Shown here piece by piece: positions 51,947-60,181 of a stretch of 64,000 bases of DNA. Under the pieces are notes generated by a model. The model did not search any database. It was not told the origin of the DNA and saw nothing but the letters and a program-made list of their open reading frames with translations. Made by a program: the position numbers and the translations under genes. This DNA comes from Parabacteroides sp. PH5-46 (GTDB taxonomy: Bacteria; Bacteroidota; Bacteroidia; Bacteroidales; Tannerellaceae). Every line of letters starts with the position of its first letter. Positions within the stretch are counted from its first letter, which is position 1. Location: contig NZ_JARXXA010000003.1 in assembly GCF_029892785.1 (NCBI RefSeq), positions 186,001-250,000 of the forward strand, read 5' to 3'.

Positions 51947-54900
51947 TTAAAAAGTAATATTAACACCCAATACAACCGTAAACGGAATCGGGAAAGGAGC
52001 GGCATTCTGTTCCATTTCCGGATCCAGACCTTTATAGTTTGTGAGCAACAACGTGTTCTGTAAGTCAACATATACCGCAGCATTCGAAGCGATCTTGTTA
52101 TCCCTCAACCAGCTTTGCGGCAACATATAGGTCACCTTTATGTCCTTGAACCGCCAATAGCTTGTATTCTGCAAAGAGAAATCGTCAGTCCCCGACTTAT
52201 TACTATTACCGGCAGCGTTCGGCGCAATGCCCGGCCACCATCCTGTCGTGTTGAATGAGGTCCAAACATCCTGATAACGATAACTCGTATTAATTTTAGT
52301 ACTCGGCAAACCGCGATATAGCCATTGGTCATACGTTTTTTTGCCTAATACGCCATACGTATCAATGTCGATCATCACGTTCTTGATCCTGAGACTCGTT
52401 CCCAAACCGAAATAGAGCTTGGGTTCGTTGTTTCCCAGTTTCACGATGTCCTCATCGTTCAATACGCCGTCGCCATTGATATCTACAAATTTCTTATTGC
52501 CTGCATACGAGTCGGGCTGAAGAACTTTGCCGTTAGATGTATATTGCTGTACTTCTTCCTGTGACTGGAAAATACCGTTTGTCTTCCAACCATAAATCGG
52601 GCTTAAATCGTCTCTCTCCTTTATCCATGAAGCGATCTGCACTTCTGGATTCCGCTCCACCCAGTACGAATGGTTATGGCTCAGGTTCAAATAGGCATTC
52701 CAATCGAGATCCTTCTTTTCCATGATGACCCCTTTCAGGGCAATTTCATAACCGGTACTACGGGTGGAGCCAATATTTTTGGCCAATGTAGCTACCATAT
52801 CGGTTGCAGGCAAGGTTGCAAAATCGAGCAAATCTTTTGCCGTACGTACATAGTAATCGAAACTACCGGACAAACGATCATTGAATAGCGAGAAATCAAG
52901 ACCGGCATTAACTGTCACATCGGTTTCCCACTTCAGGTTCTTATTTCCTTTTTGTTTCTGTATAATCCCTTTGTTTAAGAGGCCGTCGAAATAGTATAAA
53001 GCACCGTTAGCCATACCGTAAGTGGTCAGGCTGTAATTGCCACCCGTCAGGATACTTTCATTACCAGACGTACCGATACCGGCTCTCAACTTCAGGTAAT
53101 TCAATATGTTTTGTTTTTTCATGAAGTTTTCTTCCGAGATTGTCCATGCCGCCGAAACACCGGGGAACCATCCCCATTTGTGGTTCTCGGCAAATACGGA
53201 AGAGCCGTCATTACGCAACGTTCCCCCGATTGTGTAGCGATCTTTAAAGGTATAGTTGAAGCGTCCGAAATAAGACAGCTTGTTGCGTTCCCATCTTCCC
53301 GAACTATAAGTGGTCTCTTCAACGTCGGAAGACAATTCCAGGTAATTGTTTTCAAGAGCATCCGACGGGAAGTTGAATACCGTAACGGAATAGTTATTCC
53401 CGGACGTTACATAGTAACCCGTACCGACTACCACGTTCAAACGGTGGTCCGTACCGAACAGCTTATCGAATGTCAGGTACTCTTCAATCCCGTAGTTATT
53501 ATTATAGGCATTGGAATAACCTCCGAAATTCCGCTGAGTCTGTTGTGGAAGTATGGACTTGGAGGGAGAAAATACATCCCGGTTTTCATCCGTTTTATCA
53601 ATGCTCAACTGTACATTGGCTTTTAATTCGGGTAATATTTTGATTTCCAGGTTGGGGGCAAACATGATACGTTTAGTTGTTGTCTTATCCCTCATATAGC
53701 TCCAGGCCAACGGGTTTGCACTCATGGCATTCTCCGGGAAAGTTAGATTGCCATACTCATCCTGCAACGGCAAGCGGGGCGAGAAATACAAGGCAGCATT
53801 TGTTTGGTTTGCCTCATTGGCATTTCCCCGCCACATTCCCGAAGAGGGGTTGTTGGCCGTCAGTAATGAGTACATACTTGCTACATTCAGTTTCAGGTAT
53901 TTACTAAAGATTGCTTCCATATTGATACGGCCACTAAAGCGTTCCATATCACTAATTTTCATTACAGATTTCTGGTCGTAATAATTGAAAGAAGCATATA
54001 CCTTGAAGTTCTCACTACCGGCATTAAACGAGACATTGTGATTGTGGATCAGACCTGTACGGCTCACTTCGTCGAAATGGTCGTACGATTCCGTTTGAGC
54101 CAATTGCGCTTCATCATACAACACAGTCCATCCGGAGGCCGGCGCCGGTGTTGGGCCATAAGGGGCATACCGGTTAACATACAACCATTCTTCTTTTATT
54201 CCCTGATTGGCAACATTCATGAAATCCTGCGCATTCAGCATATCGTAATATTTATTGATGCCTTGTACGGAGAACGAGCCGCTATACGTTACCTTCGGTT
54301 TTCCGCTTTCTCCCTTTTTCGTCGTGATCAGGATCACACCGTTGGCAGCCGATGATCCATAGATAGCCGTGGCGCTCGCATCCTTCAGTACGTCGATCGA
54401 GGCAATATCATTCGGATTCAACGTAGCCAACGGGCTTCGATCGGAACCATCTCTTAAAACTGTGCCTAACAATCCGGAAGGACCTACCTTAGCCGCCTTA
54501 TTCGATTCGGAACTGATAATCACACCGTCAATCACATAAAGCGGACTATTGGAACCGTTCGGAGAGAGCGCTCCACGAATATTGACAGACATACCCGAGC
54601 CTGGTTGAGCCGAATTCTGAGAGATAATCAATCCGGCAACCTTTCCTTGTAGCAGATTATCGGCACTGACAGCATTCGGAGCCTCGATATCCTCTGCCTT
54701 TACTGACGAGATGGCTCCTGTAATGGTTTTTCTAAGTTGCGAACCATAGCCTACAACTACCACTTCATCCAATGTTTGGGTATCTTCCCGTAACATTATA
54801 GAAATGTTCGTTTGATTGCCGACTCTGATTTCTTGTGCAGTATATCCAATATAGGATACCTGCAACACGGCATTTTCTGCTACCGACAGCGAGAATTTCC

Positions 54901-55402
54901 CATCTAAATCTGTAATGATACCATTGATGCTTCCTTTCTCTACAACGTTGGCACCGATGATAGGATCACCATTCTGGTCAGTAATCGTACCAGTGATGGT
55001 TCGTTTTTGTTGCTGAGTTATCAGGTCATTCTTAGATTCTTGAGTGAGTATGATATTCACTCCCTCCATAGCGTATGACAGGTTAGAACTTTCAAAAAGA
55101 ATGTCAAGTACTTCTCTGACTGGTTTGTTTCTGGCCCGAATGGATACTTTATGTTCCAGGTTGATATCTCTATTGGAAATAAAAAGATAGTCTGTTTGCT
55201 GCTCTATCTCATTCAAGACCTCCTTTAATGCTGTCTGCTGCTTGTTCAGGTTCACCCTGGCATTTTGCGAGTTAGTGTTTTCGGCAAAAGCAAAACATGC
55301 AAAGAATACTAATAGATAAGTTGTGATTCTCATAATCCTAAATATGTGGAGATAGTTATTGTCTTTTAACAAAAGAATCTCTGATGAAAAAAGTTTTTTC
55401 AT
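51947..55402 (-). CDS. SusC/RagA-family TonB-dependent transporter with STN signalling domain
   Basis: About 1151 aa from ATG 55402 (MKKLFSSEILLL); the frame extends 25 codons further upstream, but those overlap the leader. Hydrophobic export signal (about 26-42), STN domain (about 45-115, TALKEVLNEIEQQTDYLF), CarboxypepD_reg-like domain (TGTITDQNGDPIIGANV), DEVVVVGYG, plug (AISSVKAEDI, VAGLIISQNSAQPGSG) and a long barrel to the end. The STN domain marks receptors that signal to a FecR anti-sigma; the FecR and sigma genes lie just upstream. Confidence 0.94.
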   Translation of the reverse strand: MKKLFSSEILLLKDNNYLHIFRIMRITTYLLVFFACFAFAENTNSQNARVNLNKQQTALKEVLNEIEQQTDYLFISNRDINLEHKVSIRARNKPVREVLDILFESSNLSYAMEGVNIILTQESKNDLITQQQKRTITGTITDQNGDPIIGANVVEKGSINGIITDLDGKFSLSVAENAVLQVSYIGYTAQEIRVGNQTNISIMLREDTQTLDEVVVVGYGSQLRKTITGAISSVKAEDIEAPNAVSADNLLQGKVAGLIISQNSAQPGSGMSVNIRGALSPNGSNSPLYVIDGVIISSESNKAAKVGPSGLLGTVLRDGSDRSPLATLNPNDIASIDVLKDASATAIYGSSAANGVILITTKKGESGKPKVTYSGSFSVQGINKYYDMLNAQDFMNVANQGIKEEWLYVNRYAPYGPTPAPASGWTVLYDEAQLAQTESYDHFDEVSRTGLIHNHNVSFNAGSENFKVYASFNYYDQKSVMKISDMERFSGRINMEAIFSKYLKLNVASMYSLLTANNPSSGMWRGNANEANQTNAALYFSPRLPLQDEYGNLTFPENAMSANPLAWSYMRDKTTTKRIMFAPNLEIKILPELKANVQLSIDKTDENRDVFSPSKSILPQQTQRNFGGYSNAYNNNYGIEEYLTFDKLFGTDHRLNVVVGTGYYVTSGNNYSVTVFNFPSDALENNYLELSSDVEETTYSSGRWERNKLSYFGRFNYTFKDRYTIGGTLRNDGSSVFAENHKWGWFPGVSAAWTISEENFMKKQNILNYLKLRAGIGTSGNESILTGGNYSLTTYGMANGALYYFDGLLNKGIIQKQKGNKNLKWETDVTVNAGLDFSLFNDRLSGSFDYYVRTAKDLLDFATLPATDMVATLAKNIGSTRSTGYEIALKGVIMEKKDLDWNAYLNLSHNHSYWVERNPEVQIASWIKERDDLSPIYGWKTNGIFQSQEEVQQYTSNGKVLQPDSYAGNKKFVDINGDGVLNDEDIVKLGNNEPKLYFGLGTSLRIKNVMIDIDTYGVLGKKTYDQWLYRGLPSTKINTSYRYQDVWTSFNTTGWWPGIAPNAAGNSNKSGTDDFSLQNTSYWRFKDIKVTYMLPQSWLRDNKIASNAAVYVDLQNTLLLTNYKGLDPEMEQNAAPFPIPFTVVLGVNITF

Positions 55403-55455
55403 ATATTTGTGATGATTTAAATTAATAAGTATATTTACTTCAATGTACTTGTTTG

Positions 55456-55487
55456 GAATCGGTAAGTGTTGACGCATTTACCGATTC
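55456..55487. other. Hairpin in the FecR-SusC intergenic region
   Basis: GAATCGGTAA (55456-55465) pairs with TTACCGATTC (55478-55487), a 10-bp stem. The T-run follows on the plus strand (55488-55493), so on the SusC strand it is a leader hairpin rather than a normal terminator. Confidence 0.6.
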
Positions 55488-55528
55488 TTTTTTCTACAGG
55501 TGTTTTGTCATAGGCATTTCTTTTAGAA

Positions 55529-56461
55529 TTAATAAATATAGATTTTGCTCATGGTTTCATCCCGTTTATAAGTAAAATGATAGTCGTTTTGCAATACTCT
55601 CAGAGCATGATCCACTCCATCAGCTATCCTGAGTTTACCCTGATATCCCAGATCTTTTACTTTCTTATTTTCTATGATAATTTCTTGTCCGAAATATTTT
55701 TCTAATAGGAGCATGACTTCTTCAAATGATTTGTTTTCAATAATGATCAATCCGTCTCTCCAGCGGTAGGTTTCAGATTGAATAGGGGATATTTGCAATG
55801 TGTTGTCTACAAGTTTTGCACATTCTCCTTTATTTAAGAATATGGAGGTTTCCTTTTCTTCTTCCTGGTATAGTTTTATCCTGCCTGTGAATAAGGCTGC
55901 GGAAAAGGTTTCTTTATTGTTATATGCTTCTACGTTGAAGGTAGTACCTAATACTTCGATGTTATATTTATTAGTCTTAACAATGAATGTTTTTTTCTTG
56001 TCTTTAGTTACCTCAAAATAAGCTTCTCCATCTAATTCTACGATGCGTTCTTTTTTAGAGAATCTACTAGGGTATTTGAGTGTCGTGTTAGAATTCAGCC
56101 AAACTAAAGTGCCATCGGGTAAAGTAATAGATGTCCGGTTACCGGTTGGCACATGTATATTTTGTGATATCATTTCGCCTTGTCTGTCTTGATATAAGCT
56201 GAACAGGTAGCTACTTCCTACCAGGATAAGGAATGCGGCAGCTATTTTCATGATATTCCAGATGATGCCTTTTGCCTTATAGTCTGTATGAAGCATTTTA
56301 TTTTCATCAATCATCAGGGAGGCATCAAAACGGATACGTTCGTTAATGAACTGTTTTTTATGTGTTTCATCCTCCTCCAACCATTTCTGGATGCTGCTTT
56401 TTTCACTTTCAGTACATTCTCCTGAAAAGTAACGGATCAATATATCGCGGTTTATTTTCAT
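55529..56461 (-). CDS. FecR-family anti-sigma factor of the PUL
   Basis: About 310 aa from ATG 56461 (MKINRDIL); the frame is open upstream to 56494 without supporting signals. Cytoplasmic N-terminal domain (RYFSGECTESEKSSIQKWL), one membrane helix (about 82-100), then the FecR domain: TGNRTSITLPDGTLVWLNSN, ELDGEAYFEVTKDKKK, IEVLGTTFNVEAY and the C-terminal FEEVMLLLEKYFGQEI domain. It regulates the adjacent sigma factor on a signal from SusC's STN domain. Confidence 0.93.
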   Translation of the reverse strand: MKINRDILIRYFSGECTESEKSSIQKWLEEDETHKKQFINERIRFDASLMIDENKMLHTDYKAKGIIWNIMKIAAAFLILVGSSYLFSLYQDRQGEMISQNIHVPTGNRTSITLPDGTLVWLNSNTTLKYPSRFSKKERIVELDGEAYFEVTKDKKKTFIVKTNKYNIEVLGTTFNVEAYNNKETFSAALFTGRIKLYQEEEKETSIFLNKGECAKLVDNTLQISPIQSETYRWRDGLIIIENKSFEEVMLLLEKYFGQEIIIENKKVKDLGYQGKLRIADGVDHALRVLQNDYHFTYKRDETMSKIYIY

Positions 56462-56549
56462 TCTCTCATTAATTAGCTTCTGTAAATAGAGCAACTAAGC
56501 CTCCAAAAATCCCAAACGAATTGAATATTATTTTAGATTTAAATAGCAA

Positions 56550-57140
56550 TTAGGAATAAATAAGTAATAACAAAACAGGCAAATAATCCTTTAAGTCTTT
56601 GTATAAGTGATTGTTGGCTTTGTTTATGTGATAGTCTATTTTTTGCAGGGAAACGCCCATAGCTGCCGCTATCTCTTTGCGGGATTGATATTTGAAACGG
56701 TTTTGAATAAAGATATATTGAGTTTGTTCCGGTAGTTTAGACAAGGATTTTGTGATGATATCTATGATTTCTTTTGTGAAAATATCCGCATAATTGTCAT
56801 CCTCCAATGTCATGATGCGGGCCTCAATTTCCCATTTGTGTAATTCTGCATATTTCTTGCTATAGTCTGTCTCTACCTGTAAGTGCTTGAGAAAATTGAG
56901 ACATTTATTCTTTACCGTCAGAAGAATGTAACCCAACACATCTGTTTCATACGATAAGCTATCTTTATTTTCCCAATAATATAAGATGGCATCGTGGGTA
57001 ATATCTTCAGCCGTTTGGATATTACTCACATAATAAAAGGCATAACGCACGAAGCGTTTATAATACATATTATAAAACGAAGCGAAGTTAGTATTCGAAT
57101 TTACTTCAAAAGGTGTTATTATGTCTGTTCTTTTTTTCAA
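56550..57140 (-). CDS. ECF RNA polymerase sigma-70 factor of the PUL
   Basis: A 196-aa ECF sigma factor: region 2 (about 20-85, IQTAEDITHDAILYYWENKD) and region 4 (about 125-180, LPEQTQYIFIQNRFKYQSRKEIAAAMGVSLQKI). Predicted to activate the SusC/SusD genes. Preceded by a minus-strand -7 box. Confidence 0.93.
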   Translation of the reverse strand: MKKRTDIITPFEVNSNTNFASFYNMYYKRFVRYAFYYVSNIQTAEDITHDAILYYWENKDSLSYETDVLGYILLTVKNKCLNFLKHLQVETDYSKKYAELHKWEIEARIMTLEDDNYADIFTKEIIDIITKSLSKLPEQTQYIFIQNRFKYQSRKEIAAAMGVSLQKIDYHINKANNHLYKDLKDYLPVLLLLIYS

Positions 57141-57175
57141 GGGTTCAAAATAAAAGGGAACTTAGCTTGCCCTTA

Positions 57176-57183
57176 CAAATATA
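57176..57183 (-). promoter_or_regulatory. -7 box TATATTTG for the PUL sigma factor
   Basis: Minus-strand TATATTTG, 35 bp before the start at 57140. A TTTG lies 16 bp further upstream, shorter than the usual spacing. Confidence 0.45.
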
Positions 57184-57313
57184 AGGATATTTTTTCGGCC
57201 AAATCTTAATTTGAGATGTTAACTCCGGATTCAGGCATATTATACTATCCTCTGAGGCTACTTGTCGGGTTTGTAAGGAGGTGTTCAATTCTATGTCTTA
57301 ACCCCTACTTACA

Positions 57314-57368
57314 TATAGGGACTGCCTAGGGTGATCCTAGGGTGCTCCTAGGGTCTGTCTTAGGTAAG
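57314..57368. repeat. CCTAGGG array with 11-bp period (locus D)
   Basis: CCTAGGG begins at 57325, 57336 and 57347, with degenerate copies at 57314 (TATAGGG) and 57358 (TCTTAGG). The spacing is exactly 11 bp, half the period of the other arrays. The flanks CTTAC and GTAAG add larger symmetry. Located between divergent promoters. Confidence 0.7.
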
Positions 57369-57437
57369 AAAATTAAACAAAAAATGCTGTAATTTCTTTT
57401 TTCTTTGTTTGTGGTAATAAGCTTTCGCAATATTACG

Positions 57438-57445
57438 TATCTTTG
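57438..57445 (+). promoter_or_regulatory. -7 box TATCTTTG for the CyuA-like gene
   Basis: Plus-strand TATCTTTG, 45 bp before the start at 57491. Confidence 0.5.
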
Positions 57446-57490
57446 ATATGCAAAACACAAATCATTACTAAAGAGAAAATATAAATAAGG

Positions 57491-58780
57491 ATGAATGACA
57501 AAACTAAAGATCAGATATTTACATTGATTCATAGGGAGATATTGCCGGCTATTGGGTGTACGGAGCCGGTGGCTGTTGCATTGGCGGCTGCCAAGGCTGC
57601 TGAGACTCTTGGGTGTGTGCCTGAAAAGATAGAGGTCTTTCTGAGTGCTAATGTGTTGAAGAATGCAATGGGGGTGGGGATACCGGGTACGAATATGGTT
57701 GGACTGCCGATTGCTATTGCCTTGGGGAGTTTAATCGGGAAGTCGGAATATGGGCTTGAAGTTTTACGTGATTTGTCTCCGGAGGCTCTTGAGAAGGGGA
57801 AGGAGATGATTGCCCGCAAGTGTATCCGTATCTCGCTGAAAGAGAATGTAGATAAACTGTATGTAGAAGTGGTTAGTCAGGCAGGTGAAGAGGTTGCCAA
57901 AGCTATTATTTGCCATGAGCATACACGCTTTGTGTATGTAGAGAAGAATGGACAGGTCTTGAGCGATTGTTCAACAGAGGGGGAAGAGGCGGAGGCTTGT
58001 TGTCCGGAAGAGCTAAAGCTCTCTTTTGATATTGTTTATGAGTTTGCAATGGAGATGCCTCTGGATGAGATTCGTTTTATTAAGGAGGCTGCGGAAGTAA
58101 ACAAAAAGGCTTCTGAAGAGTCTAGGAAAGGTTCGTTCGGACATACGGTAGGTAAGACTATTGCGGGCGATATCGGCCGGAAATATATGGGAGATAATCC
58201 TTATACACACATGTTGGTGATGACATCGGCTGCTTGTGACGCGCGTATGGACGGAGCCATGATTCCGGTGATGAGTAATTCAGGAAGTGGAAACCAGGGA
58301 ATTGCTGCTACACTTCCGGTTTTATCCTTTGCCGAAGATATCGAATGTTCGGAGGAACAGCTGATCAGAGCCTTGATGCTGAGTAATCTGATGGTGATTT
58401 ATATCAAGCAAAGCCTGGGGAGGCTTTCTGCCCTCTGCGGATGTGTGGTAGCAGCAACGGGAGCCAGTACCGGTATAACATACCTGATGGGTGGAGACAA
58501 ACTGCAAACTACATATGCTATCAAGAATATGATAGGCAATATAACCGGAATGATTTGTGACGGAGCCAAGCCCAGTTGCGCAATGAAAGTAGCCAGTGGT
58601 GTGTCTACAGCTATGCTTTCGGCCATGATGGCTATGGAGAATAAGGTAGTAACTTCTGTGGAAGGGATTATTGATGAAGACGTAGATAAATCAATAGCCA
58701 ATCTGACAGCTATAGGCTCTAAGGGTATGGAGGCTACTGACAGGATGGTGTTGGAAATTATGACGGGGAAAGAGATTTAG
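57491..58780 (+). CDS. UPF0597 / L-cysteine desulfidase (CyuA-like) family protein
   Basis: A 429-aa cytoplasmic protein. Family motifs: LPAIGCTEPVAVALAAAKA near the N-terminus, NAMGVGIPGTNMVGLPIA, MPVMSNSGSGNQGIA-like segment, and GMICDGAKPSCAMKVASG near the C-terminus. Relatives are [4Fe-4S] enzymes that break L-cysteine into pyruvate, ammonia and sulfide; the conserved Cys residues (Cys23, and those in ICDGAKPSC) are present. Ends directly against the convergent MltF gene. Confidence 0.85.
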   Translation: MNDKTKDQIFTLIHREILPAIGCTEPVAVALAAAKAAETLGCVPEKIEVFLSANVLKNAMGVGIPGTNMVGLPIAIALGSLIGKSEYGLEVLRDLSPEALEKGKEMIARKCIRISLKENVDKLYVEVVSQAGEEVAKAIICHEHTRFVYVEKNGQVLSDCSTEGEEAEACCPEELKLSFDIVYEFAMEMPLDEIRFIKEAAEVNKKASEESRKGSFGHTVGKTIAGDIGRKYMGDNPYTHMLVMTSAACDARMDGAMIPVMSNSGSGNQGIAATLPVLSFAEDIECSEEQLIRALMLSNLMVIYIKQSLGRLSALCGCVVAATGASTGITYLMGGDKLQTTYAIKNMIGNITGMICDGAKPSCAMKVASGVSTAMLSAMMAMENKVVTSVEGIIDEDVDKSIANLTAIGSKGMEATDRMVLEIMTGKEI

Positions 58781-60181
58781 TTAGTTCTCTACTTTGCTTT
58801 TGTAATATTCATATCGCCCTAGTATTTCTCTTACATAGTTGTAGGTCTCGGTTCCGCGTAGGTAGCCGTATTTTACTACCGGATCGTTATAATATTCGGG
58901 GTCTCTTTTCAGACGGACAAATTCGTCTACATTATCGTTCCATATAAGTGGGTCTTTTTCGTATTTCTCAGCCAGACGCTGGGCGTCATAAATATGTCCG
59001 ATACCGGCATTGTATGAGGCCAGTGTGAATTTGATCAGCTCTGTAGTGTCTGTAATACTGGAAAATCCTTTCCTGAAGCGCCGCAAGACTTCTACACCCG
59101 TACGGATGCTTACCTCCGGGTCTGTTAATTGATCGAGTGATACACCCAGTGTTTGTGCTGTAGCGGGCATAATACCCATTAGTCCCTGTGCTCCTGCCCA
59201 GGATACTTCGCTTGTTATGAAATGTGACTCCTGATAAGCGATAGAGGCCAAGAGTCTCCAGTCCCAGTCTAGGTTTTTAGCGTATTTTTTGAATAAGGCG
59301 TCGTAAGGGGAGATGTTGCCGTGTTTGATCTCCGGCATGCTGATTTCCAAAACCCTTTTACTTAGTTCGAAGTAACGTTTGCTTGCTGCTTTATAGGTAA
59401 ATCCGCTTACATTGTCTGATGTCCAGGCATTGATAGCCTCTGCCAGTAGGGGACTGCTTTTCCTTACCACCCAGGAGGAACGTTGCTGGAAACTGATTTT
59501 CAGGTTGACATCTATATTCCAATAATAGGTTTTGTTCAGGCGGGCAATCTTATCATCACTGATTGTATAGGGTATTTCGCCGGTTGATACTTTTTCTATC
59601 AGGTCTTCTGTAGTGATTGTATCTTGGCCGATATCATGTATGTTGAGGCCTCCACCTAATTCCATATCAAGATTGATCAGGCGTTTGTGGTATCTTGTTC
59701 CGGGAGTGACGTAAATATCTTTGCCTATCAGTTCTGTTACGTCAGTGATTAGTTTTTGGTTCTTGTCAATACGTTGAACCAACACCTGATAGGAAGAATC
59801 TACTCTCCCGCAATAAATAACTTCGCTTTTCAAATCATTATTGATGGGCATCGGATAGGCTACGATATCAGCTTCGCCGGCTTGTAGCATCTGAAGCAGA
59901 CGGGTAGCGTTTTCGGCTACTTTAATTTCCAGTTTTAAGCCATTTGCATTGGCAAATTCCTGAATCAGATCATATTCATACCCCATGGGTTGCATCCTGT
60001 ATAAAAAATAAGAAGTAGAACTATATAAGGTAGCAGCTCTAATGGTTCCTTTTTCTTTTATTTGCGGCAGGTCTACAGCTCCCGGCTCCTTGTCTTTGGG
60101 CTTATTGCTGTAACAGCTAACCAGAAAGAGCAGTACGCAGTACGCAGCACGCAGTGCGGAGTATGTTTTTGATATTTTCAT
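58781..60181 (-). CDS. mltF: MltF-like membrane-bound lytic transglycosylase
   Basis: A 466-aa lipoprotein (signal ending FLVSC). Residues about 40-265 form a solute-binding (SBP_bac_3-like) regulatory domain (GTIRAATLYSSTSYFLY, GEADIVAYPMPIN). Residues about 285-440 form a lytic transglycosylase domain with catalytic Glu in ASIAYQESHF, GAQGLMGIMPATAQTLG and LASYNAGIGH. It cuts peptidoglycan glycan strands. Its signal peptide region is partly encoded by a GCAGTACGCAGTACGCAG-type repeat. Start overlaps the RlmD stop by 4 bp. Confidence 0.93.
   Translation of the reverse strand: MKISKTYSALRAAYCVLLFLVSCYSNKPKDKEPGAVDLPQIKEKGTIRAATLYSSTSYFLYRMQPMGYEYDLIQEFANANGLKLEIKVAENATRLLQMLQAGEADIVAYPMPINNDLKSEVIYCGRVDSSYQVLVQRIDKNQKLITDVTELIGKDIYVTPGTRYHKRLINLDMELGGGLNIHDIGQDTITTEDLIEKVSTGEIPYTISDDKIARLNKTYYWNIDVNLKISFQQRSSWVVRKSSPLLAEAINAWTSDNVSGFTYKAASKRYFELSKRVLEISMPEIKHGNISPYDALFKKYAKNLDWDWRLLASIAYQESHFITSEVSWAGAQGLMGIMPATAQTLGVSLDQLTDPEVSIRTGVEVLRRFRKGFSSITDTTELIKFTLASYNAGIGHIYDAQRLAEKYEKDPLIWNDNVDEFVRLKRDPEYYNDPVVKYGYLRGTETYNYVREILGRYEYYKSKVEN
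60132..60165. repeat. Tandem GTACGCA-type repeat in the MltF signal peptide
   Basis: AGTACGCAGTACGCAGCACG and onward, a short tandem repeat in the coding start, translated as ALRAAYCVLL within the signal peptide. Confidence 0.6.

Larger units (their letters stand above)
57141..57490. other. Divergent intergenic region between the sigma gene and the CyuA-like gene
   Basis: A 350-bp region with no gene. It holds the -7 boxes of both flanking genes, an 11-bp-period palindrome array, and AT-rich DNA. Confidence 0.6.

Noticed and set aside
55456-55487. Terminator between FecR and SusC
   Set aside because: The T-run is on the opposite strand from the genes, so it is listed only as a leader hairpin.
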